11,178 bases of DNA, taken from contig JACDGR010000077.1 in the NCBI GenBank assembly GCA_013821525.1, positions 1 through 11,178 of the forward strand, given 5' to 3'. Shown one piece after another: positions 1-6,914 of the stretch (the stretch's first letter is position 1; each line of letters opens with the position of its first letter). The stretch is from Actinomycetota bacterium (GTDB taxonomy: Bacteria > Actinomycetota > Thermoleophilia > Gaiellales > Gaiellaceae). A program made the position numbers and the translations under genes. Below the pieces are notes generated by a model. The model was not told the DNA's origin. It made no database searches and saw nothing but the letters and a program-made list of their open reading frames with translations.

Positions 1-1590
1 CAGGGAAGCCGTCAGCGGCAGCAACGGCACCGGCGGCGGCGCGGGCGCGGGCGTCGGCAGCGGGGGGTCAATGGTCGGATCCGGCGGCGGTGGCGGCGCT
101 GCCTCGATCGTGAACGGCTCGCTGAACCGGGTCACGGCCGTCCCGGGCTTGCCGACCACAAAGACGCGCAGCGCGTACTGGTAAACGCCCGGCGGGATCG
201 TCTCCGACGTCAGCGAGATGTCGATCGGGCCACTGCCCTCGCCTTCGACGTGTGCGACGTCCTCGCCGTCGGTCAGATCGGTCACTCGGGCCGTATAGGT
301 GCAGCCGACAGTGCAGCCGAGCTCGACCCGCAGCGGGGCGGGTGCCGGCGGCGGCACATGGAACGCGACGCTCTCGAAGGGATCGACCGTTTTGTCCTTC
401 GCGCAGCCCCCGTCTGTCCCGTCTCGCGCCGCGAGCGCGCTCTGGCGCACCCCGTCCAGGCTCGTCTTCGGCGTCCCATCGGCGTAGTAGACGCCTGACT
501 GCCACGCGTCGGCGTCTCGCTCGTCGACGACGTGGAAGATCAGCATCCCGGCCACGGTCGGCTGGCACGCGACGAGCGCAATCGCCTGCCGGTAATACAG
601 CGCCTGCCGCGGCTCTGTGATCGCATCCGCTGCTGCCGGGGTACCGAGGTTGCTGTAGAACCGCCGCTTCGCCGTCGGAACGATCGACTGGTAGCCGAAC
701 TCGTCGTAGATGATCGGCAGCGCCGCTCCCGGCTGACCGGTCTTTGCGAACGCCTTGATGAGCAGCGACACGAGCTTTGGGTAGTCCGCGATCCCGATCG
801 TCGTCGTATTCGGGTGTGCGAAGGTCGGCGGCAGCCGCGACGGGATCAGGTAGGGGTGAATCGCGAACATGTCCATGATCGGCCGTGTCCGCTTCGTCAC
901 GCGGTACGCCGCGCCGAGATCGGCGATGAATGCGGTCGGCGAGTGCGTCTGCCGAGCGGCGACCCGCTTGTCCTGGCCACGCGGCGAGAGCGCGCCGCCG
1001 ATCACGTTGATGTCCGGCGAGACCGACTTGAGCGCGTCGTAGGTCTTTGCGAGCAGTAGCTCGTACGCCGGTGCCGCCAGATCGCGACCGCTCGGACTGA
1101 ACTGCGGCATCCAGAACAGGTTGAGGTTCGGCTCGTTGCCAACGATGAAATCGGAGATGCCGGGAAACGTGCGCGCGATCGACGCTGCGAACTGTGCGAA
1201 CTCGCCGCGCGCCCGCGAGTTGAGCGGCGTCGTTCGCCGGTCGCGCGGATAGATCGAGACAATCAGACGGATCCCGTCGAACTGCGCCGCGGTCGTCGCG
1301 TTCTGCAGCGCCACCAGGTCGTCGCCCCCGACGGCGGTCTCGCCCGGCGACCAGATCACCGTCATCCGGATCGTCCCAAGACCCGCGATCGCCGCGAGAT
1401 CCAGCTTCGCCTTCGTCGTCAGCGGATCGAGCGAGCGCGCGTCGTCCTCGGCCGCGCCGACGAACATGCCCGTCCCGGCCGCCGCGGGACCCACGAGCGC
1501 CAGCGCTGCGGCGAGAAGCGCCAGCGCCGCCCACAGGCGCGCGGGCAGCCTTGCCCGCTTGGGTGCCGAGCGCCGCATCGGCCGCATCAT
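1..1590 (-). CDS. Secreted clan GH-A-like glycoside hydrolase (C-terminus cut by window edge)
   Basis: The reading frame stays open from about 1653 to base 1, giving at least 530 residues. An N-terminal Arg-rich stretch, a hydrophobic core (LWAALALLAAALALVG) and an AAA-type cleavage site form a Sec signal peptide, with no lipobox. The body reads as a TIM-barrel hydrolase: GNEPNLNLFW (Glu153) matches the NEP acid/base motif after strand 4, and IIYDEFGYQS (Glu297) matches the strand-7 nucleophile, as in GH5/GH39-type retaining enzymes. AIHPY lies between them. Residues about 411-496 resemble a beta-sandwich module (LRVELGCTVGCTYTARV), followed by a Pro/Ala-rich linker running off the window. 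I chose ATG 1590 because AGGTG (1596-1600) sits 5 nt upstream; ATG 1608 is an alternative. Polysaccharide hydrolysis outside the cell is inferred; the exact family and substrate cannot be read from sequence alone. Confidence 0.8.
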   Translation of the reverse strand, partial: MMRPMRRSAPKRARLPARLWAALALLAAALALVGPAAAGTGMFVGAAEDDARSLDPLTTKAKLDLAAIAGLGTIRMTVIWSPGETAVGGDDLVALQNATTAAQFDGIRLIVSIYPRDRRTTPLNSRARGEFAQFAASIARTFPGISDFIVGNEPNLNLFWMPQFSPSGRDLAAPAYELLLAKTYDALKSVSPDINVIGGALSPRGQDKRVAARQTHSPTAFIADLGAAYRVTKRTRPIMDMFAIHPYLIPSRLPPTFAHPNTTTIGIADYPKLVSLLIKAFAKTGQPGAALPIIYDEFGYQSIVPTAKRRFYSNLGTPAAADAITEPRQALYYRQAIALVACQPTVAGMLIFHVVDERDADAWQSGVYYADGTPKTSLDGVRQSALAARDGTDGGCAKDKTVDPFESVAFHVPPPAPAPLRVELGCTVGCTYTARVTDLTDGEDVAHVEGEGSGPIDISLTSETIPPGVYQYALRVFVVGKPGTAVTRFSEPFTIEAAPPPPPDPTIDPPLPTPAPAPPPVPLLPLTASL

Positions 1591-1740
1591 GCCCGCACCT
1601 GCAGACATCTCACTCGGTCCAAATGTCGAGGATTCGTACGACCGGGGTCTGCGTCACCGACGAGGGCAAGCGTAAAAACTCCGTTAATTCACGAGATCCC
1701 CCGGTATGGGGAGAACCATCTGCGACGTTGTACCGAAGAG

Positions 1741-1965
1741 ATGACAGAGGAGATGACCAAGAACATGCCGACCGCAGAGACCAACGTCCGCCCCTCCGAG
1801 CAAGAGCTCGTCGAGTCCTGGCGCGCCGCGGAGCTCGAGCGGGCCGGCTTCCCGCCGGCGATTGCCGCCGAGCTCGCACCGCGCACGGACGTCGACCTCC
1901 ACCGCGCGGCTGAACTGCTCACGAAGGGCTGCTCACCCGAGCTCGCCCTGCAGATTCTCAAATAG
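1741..1965 (+). CDS. Small conserved-type hypothetical protein, 74 aa
   Basis: A 74-residue soluble, acidic protein with no signal peptide or membrane segment. After a polar N-terminal tail of about 18 residues it is almost all predicted helix: EQELVESWRAAELERAGF, then PAIAAELAPRTDVDLHRAAELL, then a short end with GCSPELALQIL. The DVDLH...LL..GC.PELAL.IL pattern resembles small uncharacterised actinobacterial proteins; I recall this from general familiarity, not from a search. The function is unknown. GAAGAG directly precedes ATG 1741. ATG 1765, with GGAG 12 nt upstream, would give 66 residues and drop only the tail. It is monocistronic: a strong hairpin terminator follows the stop and the next gene is convergent. 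Confidence 0.75.
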   Translation: MTEEMTKNMPTAETNVRPSEQELVESWRAAELERAGFPPAIAAELAPRTDVDLHRAAELLTKGCSPELALQILK

Positions 1966-1979
1966 ACCGCTGAACGCCC

Positions 1980-2020
1980 ACGAACCTGGCCCCTAGCCGA
2001 GCCAGGTTCGTACTCGTTTT
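1980..2020 (+). terminator. Rho-independent terminator of the 74-aa gene
   Basis: ACGAACCTGGC (1980-1990) and GCCAGGTTCGT (2001-2011) form a perfect 11-bp stem around a 10-nt loop, and TTTT (2017-2020) follows on the plus strand. It starts 14 nt after the stop codon at 1963-1965. The hairpin also lies just beyond the convergent gene ending at 2035 and could serve that gene, although no T-run follows on the minus strand. Confidence 0.8.
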
Positions 2021-2034
2021 CTACCGAGCGAACC

Positions 2035-2520
2035 TCAGACGGGCTCGCCGTCCGGCGTCGACTCGTCGGTCGGCGCGGGACTCGCAGCTGTGGCGCCCCC
2101 GCCGGTGTAGCCCGAGTGCTGCGGCAGCTTGTCGCCGCTCGCTGCGAACGTCAGCCAGGCTCCGTAGGCGACGATCGCGGCGAGCACGATGCCGACGTAG
2201 CTGCCCCAGGCCGAGTAGTCGTCGACGAGGTTCTTGATCACCGCGAAGACGAGGATCACCGCGGCCAGGCCGAGCGTCGTCAAGCCATCCGGCGCCTCGA
2301 ACGGCAGCTTGACGTCGAGCACGCGGAGAGCGACCCACGCCACGAGCACGATCGTCGCCAGGCACATCACCGTGCCCCAGAAGCCGTGCCACGCGGTCCA
2401 GGAGTGCGAGAAGCCGAGCACCGAGATCTTCTGCCAGGGCAGGAACGTGTCGATCAGGAGCAGGATTCCTGCTCCGAGGATCAGCTGTCTGCCAAGGGGG
2501 AGACGACGGAACTGCTCCAT
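2035..2520 (-). CDS. Small four-helix integral membrane protein, function unknown
   Basis: A 161-residue protein with four predicted membrane helices: about 11-30 (LILGAGILLLIDTFLPW), 45-67 (GFWGTVMCLATIVLVAWVAL), 80-97 (LTTLGLAAVILVFAVIKN) and 105-126 (WGSYVGIVLAAIVAYGAWLTF). The DTFLPWQKIS segment after the first helix and the Gly/Ala/Pro-rich, Ser/Thr-containing tail (about 135-161) are typical of small actinobacterial membrane proteins of unknown function. No catalytic motif is visible. The start is well supported: AAAGGA ends 7 nt before ATG 2520. It is convergent with the 74-aa gene on its 3' side and divergent from lgt on its 5' side, so it is probably transcribed alone from the 2521-2653 spacer. 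Confidence 0.82.
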   Translation of the reverse strand: MEQFRRLPLGRQLILGAGILLLIDTFLPWQKISVLGFSHSWTAWHGFWGTVMCLATIVLVAWVALRVLDVKLPFEAPDGLTTLGLAAVILVFAVIKNLVDDYSAWGSYVGIVLAAIVAYGAWLTFAASGDKLPQHSGYTGGGATAASPAPTDESTPDGEPV

Positions 2521-2653
2521 AGGATCGTCCTTTCTCTTACTGTCGGTGTGAACGGTCGGACCCCGGCCTTCAGCGTCCCTCGCCGCGGTCCTCTAGTCAA
2601 GGTTTGCGTGAGGTAAATCGCTGCACCGCCTCGGGTTCGGGCAGTATCTCGCC
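2521..2653. promoter_or_regulatory. Divergent spacer between the membrane protein gene and lgt
   Basis: This 133-bp spacer must carry promoters for both the minus-strand membrane protein gene and the plus-strand lgt-scpA-scpB unit. On the minus strand TTGACT (complement of 2595-2600) is a good -35 match, but no clear -10 lies 16-18 bp further on. I see no convincing plus-strand promoter, no riboswitch-like structure and no tRNA. Confidence 0.35.
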
Positions 2654-3538
2654 GTGCTCCTCGCCTCGATCCCGTCGCCCCGCACCGGTGTCATCCATGT
2701 CGGGCCGCTGACGCTTCATCTCTACGGGCTGACTCTCCTCGTCGCGATCCTCGCCGCGATCTGGCTGACGGGCAAGCGCTGGGTCGCGCAGGGGGGCGAG
2801 TGGGAACTCGTCACGCGCGTCGCCGTCTGGGGAGTCACCTTCGGCGTGATCGGGGCGCGTGCCTACCACGACATCACCTCGTGGAGCGAGGTGCCGAGCC
2901 CCAAGTGGCAGGGCATCTTCGAGGTGTGGCGCGGCGGCCTCGGCGTCTGGGGCGGCATCGCCCTCGGGACGCTCGTCGGAGCCGTGATCGTGCGCCGGGC
3001 CGGCATGAACGTCGCCGTATTCATGGACGCGGTCGCGCCCGGCCTCTTGCTCGCCCAGGCGATCGGACGCATCGGCAACTACTGGAACCAGGAGCTCTAC
3101 GGCCGGCCGACCAACCTGCCGTGGGGGCTCGAGATCGACGACCAGAACACGCTCAACCTTCCCGCCCGTTATCAAGCCCGAGGGACGTATCAGCCGACCT
3201 TCCTCTACGAGCTGCTCTGGAACGTCGTCGGCGTCGCCGTCCTGCTCTACGTGAGCAGGCGCTTCCGGATCCGCCCGCCGGCGCTCTTCGCGCTCTACGT
3301 CGCCTGGTACACGTTCGGCCGCTTCTTCGAAGAGCTGCTTCGGATCGACCCGTCGCACCATCTCGCGGGGCTCCGCATCAACGCCTGGGTCTCGATCGTC
3401 CTCTTCGTCGCCTCCGTCGCCTTCTTCGTCTGGCACCAGTTCTTCCGCGCGGGTCCGGGGGAGCCGCACCGGCACGAGCACCGGCACGAGCCGCCCAAGG
3501 GGCCGGCGATGGCCATCCCGAAGGGCCGCGTCCGGTAA
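2654..3538 (+). CDS. lgt: Prolipoprotein diacylglyceryl transferase
   Basis: Lgt transfers a diacylglyceryl group from phosphatidylglycerol to the lipobox cysteine of prolipoproteins in the cytoplasmic membrane, the first step of lipoprotein maturation. The signature GRIGNYWNQELYGR (138-151) is intact and aligns residue by residue with E. coli: R139, N142, E147 and G150 match R143, N146, E151 and G154. Y24 matches Y26, and GRFFEE (222-227) supplies R223 and E227. GGLGVWGG has Trp99 where E. coli has His103, which I believe is common in Actinobacteria. About seven membrane helices and 294 residues are normal for the family. GTG 2654 is the first usual start after the in-frame TGA at 2609 and has only a weak ribosome site. 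The C-terminal tail is His-rich (HRHEHRHE). The stop is 20 bp before scpA. Confidence 0.95.
   Translation: MLLASIPSPRTGVIHVGPLTLHLYGLTLLVAILAAIWLTGKRWVAQGGEWELVTRVAVWGVTFGVIGARAYHDITSWSEVPSPKWQGIFEVWRGGLGVWGGIALGTLVGAVIVRRAGMNVAVFMDAVAPGLLLAQAIGRIGNYWNQELYGRPTNLPWGLEIDDQNTLNLPARYQARGTYQPTFLYELLWNVVGVAVLLYVSRRFRIRPPALFALYVAWYTFGRFFEELLRIDPSHHLAGLRINAWVSIVLFVASVAFFVWHQFFRAGPGEPHRHEHRHEPPKGPAMAIPKGRVR
3467..3490 (+). repeat. 12-bp tandem duplication in the lgt tail
   Basis: CACCGGCACGAG occurs twice back to back (3467-3478 and 3479-3490), encoding H-R-H-E twice in the cytoplasmic or membrane-proximal tail of Lgt, outside the conserved catalytic core. Confidence 0.85.
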
Positions 3539-3558
3539 CGCCGATAGCCTCCTGAGAG

Positions 3559-4314
3559 ATGCTGGCCGTCCGCGAGCTCGAGCTGGACCTCGACGCCTTC
3601 GAAGGCCCGTTCGACCTCCTCCTCTCGCTCGTCCTGCGCGAGGAGCTGCCGCTCCAGGAGGTCGACCTCGCGGAGATCATCATCGCCTTCGTCGAGCACC
3701 TGGACGGTCGCGGCGAGCTCGACCTCGACGCCTGCGGCGAGTTCCTCGTCCTGATCTCGGCGCTCCTCGAGCTGAAGGCGCGCGCGATGTTCCCAGAGGA
3801 GGAGGCAGAGCTTGCCGAGCTCGAGCCTGAGGAGGCAGCCGAGGAGCTTGCGCGACGCCTCGCCGAGTACCGTCGCGCGAAGGAGGCGGCCAACTGGCTG
3901 CGCGAGCGCCTCGACGATCGCCGCGACCTCTTCTTCCGCATCGGGCCCGCGCCGCTCGCGCCGAAGGCGGAGCGCAAGCTCGCCCAGCAGGATCCAGAGA
4001 AGCTCGCCGGTGCATTGCGCTTGCTGGCAGTGGAGCCGCCCGAGCCGTCGACCGGCCACATGGCGCTCCGCTTTCCGCCGGTCTCCCAGTTCCTCGACCG
4101 ATGGCGCACCCTCTTGCGACGCCGCGCCCGCTTCGACTTCGATCAGGAGGTCGCCGGTCTCTCACGCGTCGAGATCGCAGTCGCCTTCCTCGCCCTCCTC
4201 GAGTTGCGCAAGCAGAACGAGATTGCGATCGCCCAGGCGGCGCCGTTCGCACCGATAAGGATTTCCCGCGCCGACGCCGAAAGGAGTCTCTCTTGGAACG
4301 TCCGCTCCGCCTGA
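3559..4314 (+). CDS. scpA: Segregation and condensation protein A
   Basis: ScpA is the kleisin subunit that closes the SMC ring and works with ScpB in chromosome condensation and segregation in the cytoplasm. The N-terminal FEGPFDLLLSLV (14-25) and the following LLELKARAMFPEEE (69-82) are the family hallmarks. A Glu/Ala-rich linker with coiled-coil tendency (83-125) follows, then a C-terminal winged-helix domain (about 175-240, FDFDQEVAGLSRVEIAVAFLALLEL) that should contact the SMC head. At 251 residues it is the usual length. ATG 3559 lies 20 bp after lgt and its 3' end overlaps scpB by 22 bp, indicating one transcript and likely translational coupling. Confidence 0.96.
   Translation: MLAVRELELDLDAFEGPFDLLLSLVLREELPLQEVDLAEIIIAFVEHLDGRGELDLDACGEFLVLISALLELKARAMFPEEEAELAELEPEEAAEELARRLAEYRRAKEAANWLRERLDDRRDLFFRIGPAPLAPKAERKLAQQDPEKLAGALRLLAVEPPEPSTGHMALRFPPVSQFLDRWRTLLRRRARFDFDQEVAGLSRVEIAVAFLALLELRKQNEIAIAQAAPFAPIRISRADAERSLSWNVRSA
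4281..4286 (+). promoter_or_regulatory. Ribosome binding site that sets the scpB TTG start
   Basis: AAGGAG lies inside the 3' end of scpA, 6 nt before TTG 4293. It decides in favour of the TTG start: the frame is open further upstream to ATG 4101, but that stretch is scpA sequence read in another frame. Confidence 0.8.
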
Positions 4315-4898
4315 TCCCCACCGAGGTGACGCCCGCCGCCGAACTGGCGCGGACGCTCGAGGCGCTGCTCGTCGTCGCCTCACAGCCTCTGCCGGTTGCG
4401 GAGCTCTCCGCCGCCGCCCAGGCCGCCGCCGCCGAGATCGAGCAGGCGCTCGAAGTCCTCGGTGAGCGCTTTGCCGAAGGGAGCAGCGGGATCGTGCTCG
4501 AACACGTGGCCGGTGGCTACGCGTTTCGCGCCTCGGCCGCTGCGACCGAGGCCTGCGCGCGGCTGTTCGAGAAGCCGGTCGAGAAGGGCCTCTCGCAGGC
4601 TGCACTCGAGACGCTTGCGATCGTCGCCTACCTCGGCCCGGTCACCCGCCCCGAGATCACGCGCATCCGTGGCGTCAACGTCGACGGCGTGATCGCCGGG
4701 CTTGCGGAGCGGGGCCTGATCGCCGAGGGTGGTCGCGAGAACGAGTTCGGCGCGATCCGCTACCGCACGACGCCGCTCTTCGAACGCATCTTCGGGCTCG
4801 AATCGCTCGCCGCGCTACCGCGCGTCGACGACCTCGGCGACGACGTCGCTCAGATCCGCGAGCGGCTCGAGACGGTCGCCGAGAAACGCCCCGCATAG
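4293..4898 (+). CDS. scpB: Segregation and condensation protein B
   Basis: ScpB dimerises and binds the central part of ScpA in the SMC-ScpAB condensin. The 201-residue protein holds two winged-helix domains: the first at about 15-95 (LARTLEALLVVASQPLPVAEL) and the second at about 99-175, with the family signature ALETLAIVAYLGPVTRPEI, then RIRGVNVDGVIAGLAERGLI and YRTTPLFERIFGLESLAALP. Length and motif order are normal. TTG 4293 is chosen because AAGGAG precedes it at good spacing and the product MERPLRLIPTE starts where ScpB proteins normally start. It overlaps scpA by 22 bp. The next gene is convergent and only 9 bp away, so the usual downstream partner rluB is not adjacent here. Confidence 0.95.
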   Translation: MERPLRLIPTEVTPAAELARTLEALLVVASQPLPVAELSAAAQAAAAEIEQALEVLGERFAEGSSGIVLEHVAGGYAFRASAAATEACARLFEKPVEKGLSQAALETLAIVAYLGPVTRPEITRIRGVNVDGVIAGLAERGLIAEGGRENEFGAIRYRTTPLFERIFGLESLAALPRVDDLGDDVAQIRERLETVAEKRPA

Positions 4899-4907
4899 GC
4901 GGCTTGC

Positions 4908-5276
4908 CTAGCTCGCGAATGCAGCGCGCCAGCCGGGCGGCTGCTCGCCGCGCTCGGTCACCCAGTAGTCGGTCAGGTGGACGATTCGCCCGTCTCGCAC
5001 GACCGCGAACGAGACTGACCAGAACACCGAGCCGTCCTGCTCGACCCGAATCTCGGCCGCGACGCGCTCCCCCTCCTCGATCACCTGCCGCACCGAGATC
5101 GTCCAGCCCTCCGGGAAGGCGCGGTTCATCGCGAGGAACGCGTCGCCGCCCACGAAGCGTTCGCCCGTGTGCGGATAGACGACCACGAGCTCGTCGTGCA
5201 ACAGGGGGCGCGCCCGCTCCCAGTCGCGAGCCTGCATCGCCTCCTGGAACGCGCGAAGCACCTCGGCACCCGTCAT
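4908..5276 (-). CDS. NTF2/SnoaL-like fold protein, 122 aa
   Basis: A small soluble protein of the NTF2-like superfamily (SnoaL/DUF4440 type), which forms a cone-shaped alpha+beta pocket and includes polyketide cyclases, isomerases and many uncharacterised proteins. Seen here: the opening helix VLRAFQEAMQARDWERARPLLHDELVVVYP, the middle VGGDAFLAMNRAFPEGWTISV, and the closing strands VAAEIRVEQDGSVFWSVSF then VVRDGRIVHLTDYWV, the usual family ending. I choose ATG 5276 because the family domain begins almost at once. GTG 5333 would add 19 unrelated residues. Neither has a good ribosome site. Its role is unknown. It sits downstream of the MFS gene on the same strand, separated by a strong hairpin, so co-transcription is uncertain. 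Confidence 0.8.
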   Translation of the reverse strand: MTGAEVLRAFQEAMQARDWERARPLLHDELVVVYPHTGERFVGGDAFLAMNRAFPEGWTISVRQVIEEGERVAAEIRVEQDGSVFWSVSFAVVRDGRIVHLTDYWVTERGEQPPGWRAAFAS

Positions 5277-5339
5277 CACCGATGTTCTAGCGGTTCGGCC
5301 CGACGCGAGTAGCTGCTCCCCTGGATGAACCACAGGCTG

Positions 5340-5387
5340 CCACCGAGGCTCTGGTGTGGCACGTCGCCATCCCCAGAGTCTCGGTGG
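5340..5387 (-). terminator. Long nested hairpin after the MFS gene
   Basis: CCACCGAGGCTCTGG (5340-5354) pairs with CCAGAGTCTCGGTGG (5373-5387): 15 bp with one G-T pair. TGGC (5357-5360) and GCCA (5366-5369) extend it inside the loop. It starts 9 nt beyond the MFS stop codon (5397-5399). No T-run follows on either strand, so it may act as a hairpin-only terminator or RNA stabiliser between the MFS and NTF2-like genes. Confidence 0.6.
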
Positions 5388-5396
5388 ACGCTCGGG

Positions 5397-6842
5397 CTAG
5401 GCCGCCTCGGCGAGCAGCGGCGGGTCGGCCGTCTCCTCGCGCTGGGCGACCGGTTCACGCGGAACGAGGAAGAACGCAGCGATCGCGATGCCGAAGATCC
5501 CGAGGCCGAACAGCGCGACGAACGCGACGCGGAAACCGTGCACGAGCTCCGCGGCGTCGACGCCGCCGTAGCTCGCCGCGATCGTGCTGACGACCGCGAG
5601 ACCGATCGCTCCGCCGACCTGGCGGGCCGTGTTCGAGATCCCCGAGGCGACCCCGGCATCGGCAGGGGAGACCCCTGCGAGCGACGCGATCGTTACCGAG
5701 ACCCACGACAGCGACATCCCGAAGCCCATCAGCAGGAACGGCGGCAGGAGATCGACGACGTAGCGACTGTGCACCGGCAGGCGCATCAGCAGACCTTCGG
5801 AGGCGACGATCAGCAGTAGCCCGGCGACGAGCACCGGACGGGGACCGACGCGCCGGACGAGCGGGCCGACGAAGTTCGACACGGTTGCGATCGGCAACGC
5901 GATCGCCGTGAACGCGAGCCCTGTCTGGGCGGCCGAGAAGTGCTCGACCTGCTGCAGGTAGAGCGCCAGCAGGAAGAAGCTCGAGAACGCGACCGAAGCG
6001 AGGATGACGGTGATCACGTTCCCGGCCGCCAACGTGCGCACCTTGAAGATCGAGAGCGGCATCAGCGGCGCGGCGGCGCGACGCTCGACCCAGACGAACG
6101 CGGTGAGCAGCGCGGCCGAGAGCGCCAGCAGCGCAATCGTCACCGGGGAGCTCCACGCATGCTGCGTCGCGTACGTGAGTGCGTAGACGAAGATCATCAG
6201 CGCGCTCGTGACCGTCCCTGCACCGGCGATATCGAAGTGCCGCGAGCCCTGGAGCCGCTTCGACTCCGTGATGAACCGTGGGGTCAGGGCGACGACCGCC
6301 AGCCCGACGGGCACGTTGACGAGGAAGATCCAGGGCCAGCTGAGGTACGAGGTGAGGACGCCGCCGAGCAGCACGCCCGCCGCGCCACCGCTGCCCGAGG
6401 CAGCACCCCAGACCCCGATCGCCAGGTTGCGGTCGCGACCGTCGGTGAACGTCGTCATCAGCAGCGAGAGGCCGGCGGGGGCGAACAATGCGCCGCCGAG
6501 ACCTTGAGCTGCACGGAACGCGATCAGCGAGCCCGACGACCACGCGAGACCGGAAAGAGCCGAGCCGGCCGCGAAGACGAGCAGCCCGATCATGAAGAGG
6601 CGCCGTCGGCCGTACAGGTCGCCGAGCCGCCCGCCGAGTAGCAAGAAGCCGCCGAAGACGATCGCGTAGGCGGTGATCACCCATTGCAGGCCGGTCTCAG
6701 AGAAACCGAGGTCGAGCTTGATCGCGCTCAGCGCAACATTCACGATCGAGACATCGAGGACGACCATGAACTGGGCGACCACGATCAGCGTGAGTGCAGC
6801 CCAGCGCCGTGCCGAGATCGCAGGGGTGATGGAATCAGACAT
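5397..6842 (-). CDS. DHA2-family (EmrB/QacA-type) MFS multidrug efflux transporter
   Basis: A 481-residue proton-coupled exporter of the 14-helix DHA2 group in the cytoplasmic membrane. Family motifs are clear: LDVSIVNVAL (29-38, motif D1), GGRLGDLYGRR (70-80, motif A) between helices 2 and 3, RAAQGLGGA (110-118, motif B), and a motif C region (143-161) in which the usual Gly-Pro reads Gly-Val (G156-V157), then WPWIFLVNVPVG. The second half continues with repeated membrane helices up to about 460 and a short polar tail. GGGAG ends 7 nt before ATG 6842. It is divergent from a MarR regulator across a 73-bp spacer with candidate operators, the classical arrangement for an inducible drug pump. 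The substrate cannot be read from the sequence. Confidence 0.93.
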   Translation of the reverse strand: MSDSITPAISARRWAALTLIVVAQFMVVLDVSIVNVALSAIKLDLGFSETGLQWVITAYAIVFGGFLLLGGRLGDLYGRRRLFMIGLLVFAAGSALSGLAWSSGSLIAFRAAQGLGGALFAPAGLSLLMTTFTDGRDRNLAIGVWGAASGSGGAAGVLLGGVLTSYLSWPWIFLVNVPVGLAVVALTPRFITESKRLQGSRHFDIAGAGTVTSALMIFVYALTYATQHAWSSPVTIALLALSAALLTAFVWVERRAAAPLMPLSIFKVRTLAAGNVITVILASVAFSSFFLLALYLQQVEHFSAAQTGLAFTAIALPIATVSNFVGPLVRRVGPRPVLVAGLLLIVASEGLLMRLPVHSRYVVDLLPPFLLMGFGMSLSWVSVTIASLAGVSPADAGVASGISNTARQVGGAIGLAVVSTIAASYGGVDAAELVHGFRVAFVALFGLGIFGIAIAAFFLVPREPVAQREETADPPLLAEAA

Positions 6843-6860
6843 TTGTTTTCTCCCTTAATC

Positions 6861-6875
6861 GTGGAACAACTCCAC
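6861..6875. promoter_or_regulatory. Candidate MarR operator 1
   Basis: GTGGA-5 nt-TCCAC is a perfect 5-bp-arm inverted repeat. It overlaps and lies just downstream of the proposed minus-strand -10 box (complement of 6874-6879), so a bound MarR dimer would block MFS transcription. Operator identity is inferred from position and symmetry. Confidence 0.5.
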
Positions 6876-6890
6876 TATACAGCATCACAA

Positions 6891-6914
6891 CGATAGGGAG
6901 CGCTACACTTATCG
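6891..6914. promoter_or_regulatory. Candidate MarR operator 2, next to the marR start
   Basis: CGATA (6891-6895) and TATCG (6910-6914) are perfectly inverted around 14 nt, with a further matching G-C pair inside. The element ends one base before the marR start codon and would suit autoregulation. It also covers TACACT (6904-6909), a possible -10 of a leaderless marR transcript. Confidence 0.4.

Noticed and set aside
68..1534. A 488-codon minus-strand open frame, extremely rich in Arg, Asp and Gly.
   Set aside because: It is out of frame with the glycoside hydrolase, whose frame shows a signal peptide, GNEPN and YDEFG motifs. The Arg-rich composition is typical of a shadow frame in high-GC DNA.
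1698..1713. TCCCC-cggtat-GGGGA small inverted repeat upstream of the 74-aa gene.
   Set aside because: Short G/C arms of this kind arise easily by chance here and no promoter element is positioned to give it a role.
2621..2653. CTG 2621 as a possible lgt start preceded by GAGG.
   Set aside because: CTG starts are rare and the added residues have no support; GTG 2654 gives a normal Lgt N-terminus.
4101..4292. Upstream extension of scpB to ATG 4101.
   Set aside because: This stretch is the 3' part of scpA read in another frame. AAGGAG and the TTG at 4293 give a product beginning where ScpB normally begins.
5277..5333. GTG 5333 start for the NTF2-like protein.
   Set aside because: The extra 19 residues do not look like part of the fold and no ribosome site supports it, although it cannot be excluded.
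5397..6684. Long Arg-rich frames overlapping the MFS gene on both strands.
   Set aside because: They lack family motifs and hydrophobic patterning, while the MFS frame has clear motifs and membrane helices.
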